Shown here: one piece after another, positions 24,570 to 35,824 of the stretch
How positions within the stretch are numbered: the stretch's first letter is position 1
How the letters are laid out: every line of letters begins with the position of its first letter
Assembly (NCBI GenBank): GCA_024635625.1
Contig: JAGXIQ010000069.1
Location: forward strand, 1 to 53,282
Length of the DNA stretch: 53,282 nt
Direction: 5' to 3'
DNA from: Loktanella sp.
Lineage (GTDB): Bacteria; Pseudomonadota; Alphaproteobacteria; Rhodobacterales; Rhodobacteraceae
Program-made: the position numbers and the translations under genes
The notes under the pieces: model-generated
Told to the model about the DNA's origin: nothing
The model's input: only the letters and a program-made list of their open reading frames with translations
The model's database searches: none

Positions 24570-25343
24570 ATGGGGCGCAAAACCGAGGGTCTGATCGACG
24601 CGATCCTGAACGCGCGCGCTCTGCGGCGATGGACGAGGGCGGCACGTCATGCCCCCACGACCGAATTGCAGACCTTACGGGTTCAGCGCCAACAGGCCCG
24701 GAACCTGTCATCGCGATTGTCCGAACTGATCCACGTGGCTGACAGCCGCCTTGCCTTGCCGCGCGTCGGTTCGAACGCCTTTGCCCGCCCCGGTGGCACG
24801 CTGTGGTCATGGCGGCCCCAAGTGTGGCGCGGCCCGCTGGCCCGCAAAGGCATGACCGCCGTCGAAAGTCGCACCAGTCTTGGTGACGAGGTCACGTTGT
24901 TCCACGATTGCGAAATCTCGGAACTGACACTGCGCCAGTTACGCAATACGAGAGAGGGCGATCTGGCGCCCTTTGGCCTGCGCCTTGACGTGTTCCGTTT
25001 CGATGGGTCATTTCTGTCGCTGGTCCTCGATCTGCCACCAGAGGCAGTTCATGGCATGTTGCGCCGCCATGTCGTGCGCGTGTCTGCCATTGTGGAAATT
25101 GAAAAGCCTTTGGAATTTTTCGTTCGCCTGAACATCAAACACGGGCCAAACACCGAAACCATGGTCCAGGAAATGCCCCGCCAGCACGGCGAAGCCATCG
25201 TTGAATTCGACCTCGCTTATACCGATCTGAACGAAAAACGGATAGAAAATGCGTGGCTCGATCTGATCTTTGAGGGGCCGGAAATGAACCAGATTACCCT
25301 GCGCGACGTGACGGTCTGCCGTTACCTGCGCGCCGAACTTTAA
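24570..25343 (+). CDS. DUF6478-family protein
   Basis: The 257-aa cytosolic product (MGRKTEGLIDAILNARALRRW at the start) matches the Rhodobacteraceae-specific DUF6478 proteins in length and in the central RPGGTLWSWRPQVWRGPLA and LTLRQLRNTREGDLAPFG regions. No catalytic motif is visible and no function is known. The start is ATG 24570; the region upstream (24495-24569) should hold its promoter. A small gene with matched occurrence follows 15 bp later, and the pair probably acts together. Confidence 0.8.
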   Translation: MGRKTEGLIDAILNARALRRWTRAARHAPTTELQTLRVQRQQARNLSSRLSELIHVADSRLALPRVGSNAFARPGGTLWSWRPQVWRGPLARKGMTAVESRTSLGDEVTLFHDCEISELTLRQLRNTREGDLAPFGLRLDVFRFDGSFLSLVLDLPPEAVHGMLRRHVVRVSAIVEIEKPLEFFVRLNIKHGPNTETMVQEMPRQHGEAIVEFDLAYTDLNEKRIENAWLDLIFEGPEMNQITLRDVTVCRYLRAEL

Positions 25344-25358
25344 GCCAAGAGGCCCACT

Positions 25359-25739
25359 ATGTCCGACCTGACCCTGACCAAGACCCGCATCACTGGCGGC
25401 GTCTGGAATGGCATCCTGACCGGGGCTGCCGGCGACACTTCTCCACGGCTTGTCCTTACCCACAGAGGAGAGGTCGTGCCCGGTCTAAAGACCACGCGCA
25501 TTGACGACGGCACTTGGTCCGTTGACGTGCCGATACCCGCCGATCATCTGGCAGATGGCGTGCAGACTTTCATCATCACCGACTCAGAAACAGAAGCCAA
25601 GCTGACCAGCTTCGCCTTTTTAGCCGGAGAGGCGCTGTCTGAGGATATCCGCGCAGAGATGGATCTGTTGCGGGAGGAACTCGACATGCTCAAACGAGCC
25701 TTCCGTCGCCACTGCCTAGAGACGGCAGTGGAAGAGTGA
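25359..25739 (+). CDS. Small protein downstream of DUF6478, unknown function
   Basis: The 126-aa product has an N-terminal beta-rich domain (TKTRITGGVWNGILTGAAG...DGTWSVDVPIPADHLADGVQTFIITD) and ends in a charged helix (AEMDLLREELDMLKRAFRRH) likely to form a coiled coil. I recognise it as the companion often found after DUF6478 in roseobacters, without known role. It starts at ATG 25359 after AAGAGG. Together with DUF6478 it could be an adaptor or carbohydrate-binding pair, but this is speculation. Confidence 0.72.
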   Translation: MSDLTLTKTRITGGVWNGILTGAAGDTSPRLVLTHRGEVVPGLKTTRIDDGTWSVDVPIPADHLADGVQTFIITDSETEAKLTSFAFLAGEALSEDIRAEMDLLREELDMLKRAFRRHCLETAVEE

Positions 25740-28471
<2,732 letters not shown>

Positions 28472-28603
28472 CACGCGTTGGTTGTTTCGCTGTCCGCATC
28501 AGTGCGCACCAAAACCCCGGTATTGTCAGGCCCCCGCCCCAGTCCTGCCCTGATTGGCCGTCAAGAACGGATCAAGAATTATTTGATGCGTTAGGACAAC
28601 GGC

Positions 28604-29509
28604 ATGGATCGCCTTACTGAAATGGAAGCCTTTGCCACCGTAGTGGACCAAGGCGGATTTACAGACGCGGCGAAGAAAATGGGGATTTCCAAGTCCGCCG
28701 TTTCAAAACACGTCTCTTCATTGGAAGCACGGCTGGGTGCACGACTTTTGAACCGCACGACCCGCCGCGTCAGCCCGACAGAGATTGGTTTGGCCTATTA
28801 TGATAGGGCCCGTCGCGTGCTGAACGACGCTGGAGAGGCAGACGCACTTGTCACCTCTATGCAATCCGCCCCATCCGGCCTGCTACGCATTTCTGTGGCG
28901 ACGGATTTTGGTGTGAACCATCTGTCCCCGGTCTTGGGTGATTTTCTGTCGGAATTTCCCGACATCACGGTCAACATGGTCCTGAATAACCGTTATGTGG
29001 AACTGATCAGCGAAGGCTTTGATATGGCTATTCGCATCGGAGAGTTGGAGGACAGTACCCTGCGTGCGCGCAAGCTGACCGACACAACGCGCCGTATGAT
29101 CGCGTCGCCGGGCTACTTTGCGAAGCACGGTCGCCCAGAAAAGATCGATGATCTGAACGATCACAAACTGCTGCACTATTCCAACGCCGCCAATGCTGCC
29201 GTTTGGAAGCTGACCGCACCCTCGGGTGAAAAACGGCAGGTCCGCACAGCGGGTTGGCTTACAGTGAACGACGGACAATCCTTGCTGAACGCTTGCGTTG
29301 GCGGCCTTGGCATTGCTTACCTGCCTAGCTTCCTTTACGGCGACGCTATGGCCAAGGGTCTGGTTGAAGCAGCTATTCCCGATCTGCCAGCTGATACCCA
29401 AGGCATCTACGCGGTCTATCCGCCGGGGCGTTTCACCCAGCCAAAGGTCCGCGCCTTTATCGACTTTTTGGTCCATGCCTTCGCCGACAAAGGCCCCGAC
29501 GCTTGGTAA
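28604..29509 (+). CDS. LysR-family transcriptional regulator
   Basis: The 301-aa product has the N-terminal winged helix-turn-helix (MDRLTEMEAFATVVDQGGFTD...MGISKSAVSKHVSSLEARLG) and a C-terminal periplasmic-binding-like co-inducer domain. The DRLTEMEAF start and the RVLND-to-ALV linker place it in the branch that regulates aromatic or redox genes (YhcS/DsdC-like is not evident). The adjacent genes are on the same strand, so a divergent target is not visible. A Rho-independent terminator follows at 29548-29577. The effector is unknown. Confidence 0.92.
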   Translation: MDRLTEMEAFATVVDQGGFTDAAKKMGISKSAVSKHVSSLEARLGARLLNRTTRRVSPTEIGLAYYDRARRVLNDAGEADALVTSMQSAPSGLLRISVATDFGVNHLSPVLGDFLSEFPDITVNMVLNNRYVELISEGFDMAIRIGELEDSTLRARKLTDTTRRMIASPGYFAKHGRPEKIDDLNDHKLLHYSNAANAAVWKLTAPSGEKRQVRTAGWLTVNDGQSLLNACVGGLGIAYLPSFLYGDAMAKGLVEAAIPDLPADTQGIYAVYPPGRFTQPKVRAFIDFLVHAFADKGPDAW

Positions 29510-29547
29510 CATCGAATTCCCTGTGCTGTCTTACACACCTCAACTTA

Positions 29548-29577
29548 CGCGGCCCCTTCAAAAGGGCCGCGTTTTTT
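29548..29577 (+). terminator. Rho-independent terminator after the LysR gene
   Basis: CGCGGCCC (29548-29555) pairs with GGGCCGCG (29564-29571); the loop can close further as TT/AA pairs. TTTTTT follows at 29572-29577. It lies 39 bases beyond the LysR stop and ahead of the VOC gene. Confidence 0.9.
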
Positions 29578-29629
29578 CGTGACGTGGGTTAGTGTGGTAT
29601 CCAAGATGGGAAAACCACAGGAGCATGCC

Positions 29630-29971
29630 ATGCCATCCGATATCCCAACCCGCATTGATTACGTCGAACTGTCCTCACCTAAGTTGGAAGAAACGCAAGC
29701 GTTTCTGACGCGGGCTTTTGGCTGGTCCTTCATCGACTACGGACCCGATTATCGTGACGTGCAAGACGCAGGCCTTGGCGGCGGAATCGAAAGAGGACAG
29801 GTCCGGCCCCCCCTCGTGATCCTTTACGCCGACGATCTTGAGGCCGCATTGACGCGCGTTCGCGACGCAGGCGCCACGATTACTAAAGCAATTTTTAGTT
29901 TTCCCGGCGGTCGACGGTTCCAATTTCAAGAGCCGGGCGCCACCGAAATGGGGGTCTGGACGAAGCTTTAG
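29630..29971 (+). CDS. VOC-family (glyoxalase/bleomycin-resistance type) protein
   Basis: The 113-aa product is a single VOC domain with paired beta-alpha-beta-beta-beta modules (RIDYVELSSPKLEETQAFL..., VILYADDLEAALTRVRDAG...). VOC proteins bind a metal and act as lyases, dioxygenases or drug-binding proteins; the actual job cannot be told. ATG 29630 has AGGAG 6 bases upstream; an earlier in-frame ATG at 29579 lies inside the terminator and is rejected. It converges on the OmpA-like gene, and their stops overlap by 4 bp. Confidence 0.85.
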   Translation: MPSDIPTRIDYVELSSPKLEETQAFLTRAFGWSFIDYGPDYRDVQDAGLGGGIERGQVRPPLVILYADDLEAALTRVRDAGATITKAIFSFPGGRRFQFQEPGATEMGVWTKL

Positions 29972-30909
29972 TCTATTGGTCCCGTGACGACTGCTTCGAC
30001 CCGACGATTAGCCTCTCGTCCCGCTGGGTCTAGGTTGCTGGCGATGGGTGACAGATATCCCATGCCCGCCGCTGTCATCCGCCCGCGGCCCACGTCGAAA
30101 TCGGCAACCAGCCTTTCGATCACCGCCGCAGCCCTGCGCCGAGAGATCGCGATATTTCCGTCCAGTCCGCCTTGGCTGTCGGTATGGCCTACTATGCTGA
30201 CCTTTAATCCGGGATTCGCGGCCATGTAATCTGCCAGGGCCTGCAGGGCGGGCATTGGCGCATCTTCCAAGGTGACTGCCCCTGTAACAAAGGTAACGCC
30301 GTCCAGCACCGCATGGCCCGTATCATTCAGTGCTTGCGCCAAATCGCCTGCAGGTGCTGGCGCGGCGGCGCGGACAACGGGTGCGTCGGCTATTGTCAGG
30401 GCAGGGACCTCTGTTGCTTCTGTCGGAACCACGCGAATGACCTGCACAAATCCCGCCTGCGGGGTGCGGCTGACCAGCAGACTAACCGCGCGCGTGCCAC
30501 CATCGGCACTGCGGGTGGCCGACAGAAACCGAAAATCTGCCAGATCGACTTGCATTGCGGGCGGTCTTGTCACCGTCGTGCCAAACCGAAAGTCGAAACC
30601 GCCGCAGCCTTGGGTGTCGCATTCGAATACCACTTCATACCCTGCTTGCCACAATTGGTCGCGCAAAGGCCGCAGCAATTGCAGGCTGGCCAGACCCGTC
30701 GCTGCCACCCGCCAGACCTGCGTTGTCATCTCGCCTTCGACCGTACGGGACGGCACCGCATCGCCGTCCCACGGTGCGATGGGTAGGGCGTAACTGTCCA
30801 GTAGTACCGTCGTCTCTACCTCTACCGTGGCGTTACCGGGCAGGGTCAGGACTTGCGCCGCAAGTGGGGCGGCGGGCCACAGCAGGCAAAGGGCGAGGCG
30901 TCGGATCAT
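29968..30909 (-). CDS. OmpA-family outer-membrane-linked protein
   Basis: The 313-aa product has a signal peptide (MIRRLALCLLWPAAPLAAQ), a middle domain rich in beta strands with one cysteine pair in FECDTQGCGG, and a C-terminal OmpA/MotB domain that binds peptidoglycan. The OmpA motif is visible as VSIVGHTDSQGGLDGNIAISRRRA with the NRRVEAVV signature near the end. It is the last gene of a four-gene minus run (32907 to 29968) in which each stop overlaps the next start by 4 bp. Confidence 0.9.
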   Translation of the reverse strand: MIRRLALCLLWPAAPLAAQVLTLPGNATVEVETTVLLDSYALPIAPWDGDAVPSRTVEGEMTTQVWRVAATGLASLQLLRPLRDQLWQAGYEVVFECDTQGCGGFDFRFGTTVTRPPAMQVDLADFRFLSATRSADGGTRAVSLLVSRTPQAGFVQVIRVVPTEATEVPALTIADAPVVRAAAPAPAGDLAQALNDTGHAVLDGVTFVTGAVTLEDAPMPALQALADYMAANPGLKVSIVGHTDSQGGLDGNIAISRRRAAAVIERLVADFDVGRGRMTAAGMGYLSPIASNLDPAGREANRRVEAVVTGPID

Positions 30910-31472
30910 CGCGCCTGTGCGTGGTATTCGGGATTAGGACGCATGTCCGTCGCAGAGGCGACGCGGTTTGTCATATTGAAGAACGCGGCAACGCTTGCGA
31001 TGTCAAAGATATCGCGGTCGCTGAAACCTTCATCCCGCAGCGCTTGACGGTCGCCTTCGACGATCCGAGCGCTGTCGGCGGTCAGCTTCTCGGCGAATCC
31101 CAGCATGGCGGTCTGGCGCGCGTCCAGATCGGCGGCCCGCCAGTTCATGACCATCATTTCCCCTAAAATGGGATCAGCTGACAATTGCCGTACTGCGGCC
31201 CCGTGGGCGGTGAGGCAATAGAAACACTTGTTGACCGATGACACTACGACCGCGATCATCTCACGCTCTAGCTTTGTGAGGCCTGAATCCGCAAGCATCA
31301 GGTCGTTATAGAGCCCAGTGAAGGCATCCAGTTTGGCGATGTCAAAAGCATAGGTCCGCAGCACATTTGGTACCATGCCCAACTTATCCTGACAGATGTC
31401 GAAATATTTCTGCGTCGCAGGTGGCAGTGGATCGACCTGCGGCAGATCAAGGGCGGTAGGGCTGTCGGTCAT
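30906..31472 (-). CDS. AhpD-like / carboxymuconolactone decarboxylase-family (peroxidase-related) protein
   Basis: The 188-aa product has the AhpD signature CFYCLTAHG (the redox CxxC pair, 3 residues apart, with a downstream histidine) and the length of the uncharacterised peroxidase-related enzyme family. Such proteins form helical trimers and can reduce hydroperoxides. Its start overlaps the GNAT gene stop and its stop overlaps the OmpA-like start by 4 bp each, so they share one transcript. Confidence 0.9.
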   Translation of the reverse strand: MTDSPTALDLPQVDPLPPATQKYFDICQDKLGMVPNVLRTYAFDIAKLDAFTGLYNDLMLADSGLTKLEREMIAVVVSSVNKCFYCLTAHGAAVRQLSADPILGEMMVMNWRAADLDARQTAMLGFAEKLTADSARIVEGDRQALRDEGFSDRDIFDIASVAAFFNMTNRVASATDMRPNPEYHAQAR

Positions 31473-32188
31473 GATGCGTCCTTTGGCAAAGCGCGATAAT
31501 GGTAATGCCCAACCTCAACCAGACCGAGCCCTGCGTAAAGTGTATTGGCTGCTGCGTTTGCCGTTGTGACCAACAAGCTGAATTGCATAGCGCCCTGACG
31601 CTGCGCCCAAAGGGCGGCCGCGCGGGTCAGATGCCGGGCAAGGCCTTTGCGGCGTTGATCGCTTGCGACCTCCAACGCGTGCAGCATGGCAATGCCATCA
31701 TGAATCGCCACGAAAAGCGTTCCAGCGGGCTTGTCGTCAATGCGCCCGAACAGTGTAGTCTTTGGCCCCTGCACCCGGTCAATGATCGCCAACCGCGCTG
31801 GGCCTATGCCAGCGGTGGCCCAGATGTCGCGTTGCGCGGCTAAGGGCGGCCAGACGGTAAAGGCGGTGACGGGCGGTACGTGGTCGCCGGTCAGGGTAGC
31901 AATAGGGCAGGCGCGGATGATTGTTTGATCCCGAATGACATAGCCAGCGTCAGCCAGTGTCGCATCCAGCGCGTCATCGCCGTCGCGGACCATAAACAGT
32001 GGCTCTTGTCCCAGAATGCGCATGGCATCAGTCGCAGTGGCGATATCATTGGTTTCCACAACATGCATTGCAGTGGCGGCACTGACCCGGTTGCCGCCGC
32101 CCGCACCTGTGCGGATCGTCCAAGTGCCAACCTGCGCCCGATGGGCGGCGGGCCATGTCGCGTCGATCACGGCCCCCCAGTCGGTCAT
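31469..32188 (-). CDS. GNAT-family N-acetyltransferase
   Basis: The 239-aa product has a C-terminal GNAT domain with the acetyl-CoA loop in the segment LEVASDQRRKGLARHLTRAA (the R/Q-x-x-G-x-G/A pattern) and the following NTLYAGLGLVEVGHYHYR. Residues before it form an N-terminal extension. ATG 32188 overlaps the stop of the CinA-like gene by 4 bp (ATGA); a longer open frame extends upstream but would overlap that gene wholly. The substrate is not inferable. Confidence 0.86.
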   Translation of the reverse strand: MTDWGAVIDATWPAAHRAQVGTWTIRTGAGGGNRVSAATAMHVVETNDIATATDAMRILGQEPLFMVRDGDDALDATLADAGYVIRDQTIIRACPIATLTGDHVPPVTAFTVWPPLAAQRDIWATAGIGPARLAIIDRVQGPKTTLFGRIDDKPAGTLFVAIHDGIAMLHALEVASDQRRKGLARHLTRAAALWAQRQGAMQFSLLVTTANAAANTLYAGLGLVEVGHYHYRALPKDAS

Positions 32189-32907
32189 GCGGGAAACAAC
32201 GCCTGCAATTGCGCCATCGCGGCAGAGACTTGTGTCTGATCGGTCCCACGGATCACGATGTTCGTGCCGTAGACGCCGTCCTTTTGGAACGGATAGGATC
32301 CAAGGCTTAGATCGGGGTGGTCCGTCGCAATCTGCGATAACGGCGCGGCCACGTCGCCTTCGCCGCGCATGATGCGCCATGTTTCCGAAAGCAGCGGCGC
32401 GCCATGGGCTAGTTTACTGACGACCGATGCTACCATCGCCTCGAACACTGCAGGGACGCCCGCCATGACGTTGACGTTACCAAGCGTAAAGCCCGGCGCC
32501 GTGCTGACCGGATTGTCAATCAAGGCGGCCCCATCGGGGATGCGGGCCATGCGCAAACGCGCTTCGTTCAGTGTCGTACCTGCACGGTCGTAGTGCGCCT
32601 GCAACAGCGCGCGGGCATCGTCGCGCACATCGATCGCCACATTGAAGGCCGCGGCAATGGCGTCCGCCGTGATGTCGTCGTGCGTCGGCCCAATCCCACC
32701 AGAGGTAAAGACATGGTCATACGCGCCCGATAACGCTTGTACCGCCGCGACGATGGCGGCTTGATCGTCGCTGACCACGCGGGCCTCTTTCAGGTCGATC
32801 CCGACCGCTGTCAGGGTCTTTGCCAAATGGTTCATATTCGAATCGCGGGTCCGGCCCGAGAGGATTTCGTCACCGATGGCCAGCATCGCGGCAGTGGGGT
32901 TTGGCAT
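32185..32907 (-). CDS. Molybdopterin-binding-domain protein, CinA N-terminal-like
   Basis: The 240-aa product has the MoCF_BD fold: MLAIGDEILSGRTRDSN near the start and the nucleotide-binding motif TSGGIGPTHDDITADAI. It corresponds to the N-terminal domain of CinA/competence-damage protein A, without the C-terminal PncC (nicotinamide deamidase) part, a short form that is normal in Rhodobacteraceae. ATG 32907 has AGGAG upstream. It is the first gene of the four-gene minus operon ending in the OmpA-like gene. Its exact role is uncertain. Confidence 0.88.
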   Translation of the reverse strand: MPNPTAAMLAIGDEILSGRTRDSNMNHLAKTLTAVGIDLKEARVVSDDQAAIVAAVQALSGAYDHVFTSGGIGPTHDDITADAIAAAFNVAIDVRDDARALLQAHYDRAGTTLNEARLRMARIPDGAALIDNPVSTAPGFTLGNVNVMAGVPAVFEAMVASVVSKLAHGAPLLSETWRIMRGEGDVAAPLSQIATDHPDLSLGSYPFQKDGVYGTNIVIRGTDQTQVSAAMAQLQALFPA

Positions 32908-32947
32908 TCGCTTCTCCTGTGCGTCGGGTCTTGGTATAGCCCGCCCT

Positions 32948-33646
32948 ATGAACTTTGCCACGCCCTTGATCCCCGCCACGCTGATCCGTCGCTACAAGCG
33001 TTTCCTTGCCGATTGCTTACTTGGTGACGGGACCGAAGTGACTGCGCATGTCGCAAACCCCGGTGCCATGACTGGCACCGCGATCCCCGGCAGTCGCATC
33101 TGGTTGGAACCGAATTACAATCCCCGCACCAAGCTCGATTATGGTTGGCGGCTTCTTGAACTCGACAAGGATTTTGTTTGCGTCGACACCAGCCTGCCAA
33201 ACCGCATCGTTGGCGAAGGCTTGCAGTCAGGCTGCGTGCCGGGGCTAGAAGCCTACCACGACATCAAGGCAGAGGTGAAATACGCCGAAGCGAGCCGCGT
33301 TGATTTTCTGCTGACGGGTGGCGGGCCAGATCTGTATCTAGAGGTGAAGAGCGCCAATTTTTGCCGAACCGCGCCTTTGGTGGAATTTCCCGACAGCAAG
33401 ACTTTGCGCGGGGCGCGCCACATGGCCGACCTTGCGCAAATGGTGGGGCAGGGGCATCGCGCAATGGTTTTCTATCTGATCACCCGCACAGATTGCACAC
33501 GCGTTGGCGTCGCCCGCGATATCGATCCGGGCTACGGTGCCGCTTTCGACGCGGCCCGCGCTGCGGGCGTCGAAGTCTTGGCGATGGACACCATCATCAC
33601 GCCACAGGGCATCGCGCTGGGGCAGGTGCGACCGCTTGTCGCCTGA
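32948..33646 (+). CDS. sfsA: SfsA-family protein (sugar fermentation stimulation)
   Basis: The 232-aa product matches SfsA in length and in the N-terminal RYKRFLADCLL...VTAHVANPGAMTG motif, the NRIVGEGL and DFLLTGGGPDLYLEVKS segments (a nuclease-like D-x-n-E-x-K arrangement) and FPDSKTLRG. E. coli SfsA binds DNA and affects maltose use, but the structure looks like a nuclease, so the true role is open. It is divergent from the CinA-like gene with a 40-bp gap. Confidence 0.93.
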   Translation: MNFATPLIPATLIRRYKRFLADCLLGDGTEVTAHVANPGAMTGTAIPGSRIWLEPNYNPRTKLDYGWRLLELDKDFVCVDTSLPNRIVGEGLQSGCVPGLEAYHDIKAEVKYAEASRVDFLLTGGGPDLYLEVKSANFCRTAPLVEFPDSKTLRGARHMADLAQMVGQGHRAMVFYLITRTDCTRVGVARDIDPGYGAAFDAARAAGVEVLAMDTIITPQGIALGQVRPLVA

Positions 33647-33710
33647 CGGGGTGGAAGGCCGAGGCAAAAAGCCCTATGTCCGGGTGAACAGCAAGCACAG
33701 GTAAGACGCG

Positions 33711-34580
33711 ATGACCGACACGACACAACTGACCCGCGACGGTATCCGGCTTTATACGCCGTCCGATTTTGGCGGCATGAACCGCGCCGGACGGCTGGCG
33801 GCAACGATCCTCGATGATATCGCGGACCACGTCGCGCCGGGGCAGACGACAGCAAAGCTTGACCAACTGATCACTGACTGGGTGAACGCGGCGGGCGCGA
33901 CCTCTGCCACGATCGGCTATCGCGGCTACCAGCATGCGAGCTGTATTTCCGTCAATCACGTCGTTTGCCATGGCATCCCCGGAGCGCCGATTCCCAAGGC
34001 CAAGGACGAGACGATTTCAAAGAACCTCGAAAAGCGCCGCGATGACGATGTGCTGAAAGAGGGCGATATCCTGAATATCGACGTCACCGTAATCGTCGAT
34101 GGTTGGTACGGCGATACCAGTCGCATGTATGTCGCTGGAACGCCGTCGCCCAAGGCAAAGCGTCTTATAGAGGTGACACACGATGCCCTGATGATGGGGA
34201 TCGAGGCCGCCAAGCCCGGCAATACCTTCGGTGACATTGGCCACGCCATTCAGGCCTACGCCGAGGCGCAGCGAACCTCTGTCGTGCGCGATTTCTGTGG
34301 TCATGGGCTGGGCCGCGTCTTTCACGCGCCACCCAATGTGCTGCACTACGGACGGCCCGGCACCGGTGCCGTATTGGAAGAAGGCATGTTCTTTACCATC
34401 GAACCAATGATCAATCTTGGCCGCCCCGAAACGCAGGTACTGGCTGACGACTGGACTGCGGTGACCTTTGATAAATCACTTTCTGCGCAGTTCGAACACT
34501 CCATCGGTATCACCGCGCAGGGATGCGAAATCTTTACAACATCCCCAGCTGGCCGCTTCTACCCGACCCAACCGGAGTGA
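33711..34580 (+). CDS. map: Methionine aminopeptidase, type I
   Basis: The 289-aa product removes the initiator methionine from nascent proteins. Metal ligands are visible in ILNIDVTV (Asp), YGDTSRMY (Asp), CGHGLGRVFH (His), FTIEPMI (Glu) and FEHSIGI (Glu). A roughly 20-residue insert rich in lysine and acidic residues follows the GIPGAP segment, lengthening the protein compared with E. coli, as is usual in Rhodobacteraceae. ATG 33711 has AGGTAAG upstream. The next gene (MFS) overlaps the stop. Confidence 0.96.
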   Translation: MTDTTQLTRDGIRLYTPSDFGGMNRAGRLAATILDDIADHVAPGQTTAKLDQLITDWVNAAGATSATIGYRGYQHASCISVNHVVCHGIPGAPIPKAKDETISKNLEKRRDDDVLKEGDILNIDVTVIVDGWYGDTSRMYVAGTPSPKAKRLIEVTHDALMMGIEAAKPGNTFGDIGHAIQAYAEAQRTSVVRDFCGHGLGRVFHAPPNVLHYGRPGTGAVLEEGMFFTIEPMINLGRPETQVLADDWTAVTFDKSLSAQFEHSIGITAQGCEIFTTSPAGRFYPTQPE

Positions 34581-35734
34581 GCGCGCCACCGCGGCTGATC
34601 CCGGTTCTGTCGGCGGCGAATTTCGTCATCGGCATGGGGGCGTTTGTCTTGATCGGGATGCTGACCCCAGTGGGGCAGGATTTCGGTATCGATCCGGGCC
34701 GAACCGGTTGGCTGATGACGACCTATGCGCTGTCCTATGCGGTGCTGTCGCCGCTGTTGGTTTCCCTGACCGGGTCCATCGGACGCCGCCGTGTGCTGGC
34801 CTATGCGTTGACTGGTTTTGCGGTGGCGAACCTGATGTCGGCGTTGGCCCCAACGGCACTTACCTTGCATCTGACCCGCATTTTGGCCGCCGCCGGTGCG
34901 GGCCTGTTGACGCCTGTCAGCGCTTCAGTCGCGGCTGGGCTGTCTGCACCAGAACGGCGCGGCAAGGCGCTGGCTGCCGTAATCTTTGGTCTGTCGCTGG
35001 CGCAGGTGCTTGGCGTGCCAGCTGGCAGTTTCATTGCTTATACCTTCGGCTGGCGCGCGGCCTTTGTCGTGGTAGCATTACTGGCACTGCCGATTATACC
35101 GTTGGTCTGGCGTATCGTACCCGGTGGGCTGGCGTTCCAGACCGTCACCCTGCCTGAACTAGGGCGCACGCTTCGGGATGGCCGCACGATGCTGGCAGTC
35201 GGCTTTACCGCGACCTTCCTCGCCGCAGCCTATGTTCTGTATACTTACCTCGCGCCATTGCTAGAGCAGACGATGGGCTACGGTCGAAACGGGATCACCG
35301 CGATCCTGTTGATGTTTGGTGCGGGGGCGGTGATCGGGAACCTTCTGGGTGGCGTGTTCGCCGACCGGATTGGCCCATTCCGCACCTTGTTGGCACTGAC
35401 ACTTGGACAGATCGTGACGCTACCTTTATTCGCCCTTATGCCTTTGCCTGCGGTCGTATTGGTGGGACTTGTGGTTGTCTGGTCCATGCTGGTCTGGTCC
35501 ATGATGGCGGGTCAGCAAATGCGGATCATCGCCATGCGCCCCTCGGCCGCGCCTATCGTACTGGCTTTGAATGCTGCCGCCATCTACATCGGGGCGGCCG
35601 TAGGATCGGCCATCGGCAGCGCCGTGATCGGTGCGGGTGGGGTGCGCGCGTTGGGCTTTGGCGGGTTAGCTGTGGCATTGGTAGCACTGGTCCATATCCT
35701 TTGGTCAGAACGTCTGAATCGGCAAATTCGATAA
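34577..35734 (+). CDS. Major facilitator superfamily transporter (DHA1-like)
   Basis: The 385-aa product has about twelve hydrophobic segments. The helix 2-3 loop (LVSLTGSIGRRRVLAYAL) and the long mid-protein cytosolic loop fit the DHA1 drug/sugar efflux group. I prefer GTG 34577, which overlaps the map stop, giving MSAPPRLIPVLSAANF. An in-frame ATG at 34523 would overlap map by 58 bp and give an unusual hydrophilic extension. It is probably co-transcribed with map. Confidence 0.82.
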   Translation: MSAPPRLIPVLSAANFVIGMGAFVLIGMLTPVGQDFGIDPGRTGWLMTTYALSYAVLSPLLVSLTGSIGRRRVLAYALTGFAVANLMSALAPTALTLHLTRILAAAGAGLLTPVSASVAAGLSAPERRGKALAAVIFGLSLAQVLGVPAGSFIAYTFGWRAAFVVVALLALPIIPLVWRIVPGGLAFQTVTLPELGRTLRDGRTMLAVGFTATFLAAAYVLYTYLAPLLEQTMGYGRNGITAILLMFGAGAVIGNLLGGVFADRIGPFRTLLALTLGQIVTLPLFALMPLPAVVLVGLVVVWSMLVWSMMAGQQMRIIAMRPSAAPIVLALNAAAIYIGAAVGSAIGSAVIGAGGVRALGFGGLAVALVALVHILWSERLNRQIR

Positions 35735-35742
35735 GATCTACT

Positions 35743-35757
35743 TGCAATCCATTCGCA
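35743..35757. promoter_or_regulatory. Fur/Mur-box-like imperfect palindrome upstream of the TRAP binding-protein gene
   Basis: TGCAATCCATTCGCA matches 11 of the 14 defined positions of the alphaproteobacterial Fur/Mur box (TGCAAAT-N-ATTTGCA). It lies 68 bases before the TRAP gene start. Such a short site could arise by chance, so regulation by iron or manganese is only a hint. Confidence 0.3.
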
Positions 35758-35824
35758 TCAGGCCCATGTAAATGTTGTCCACTAGCGGTGGTACCTCCCC
35801 AACATTATTGAACAGGATGCACCC

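Noticed and set aside
24760-24780. GGTTCGAAC-like segment resembling a tRNA T-loop
   Set aside because: It lies in the DUF6478 coding sequence, without cloverleaf arms or a CCA-adjacent acceptor stem.
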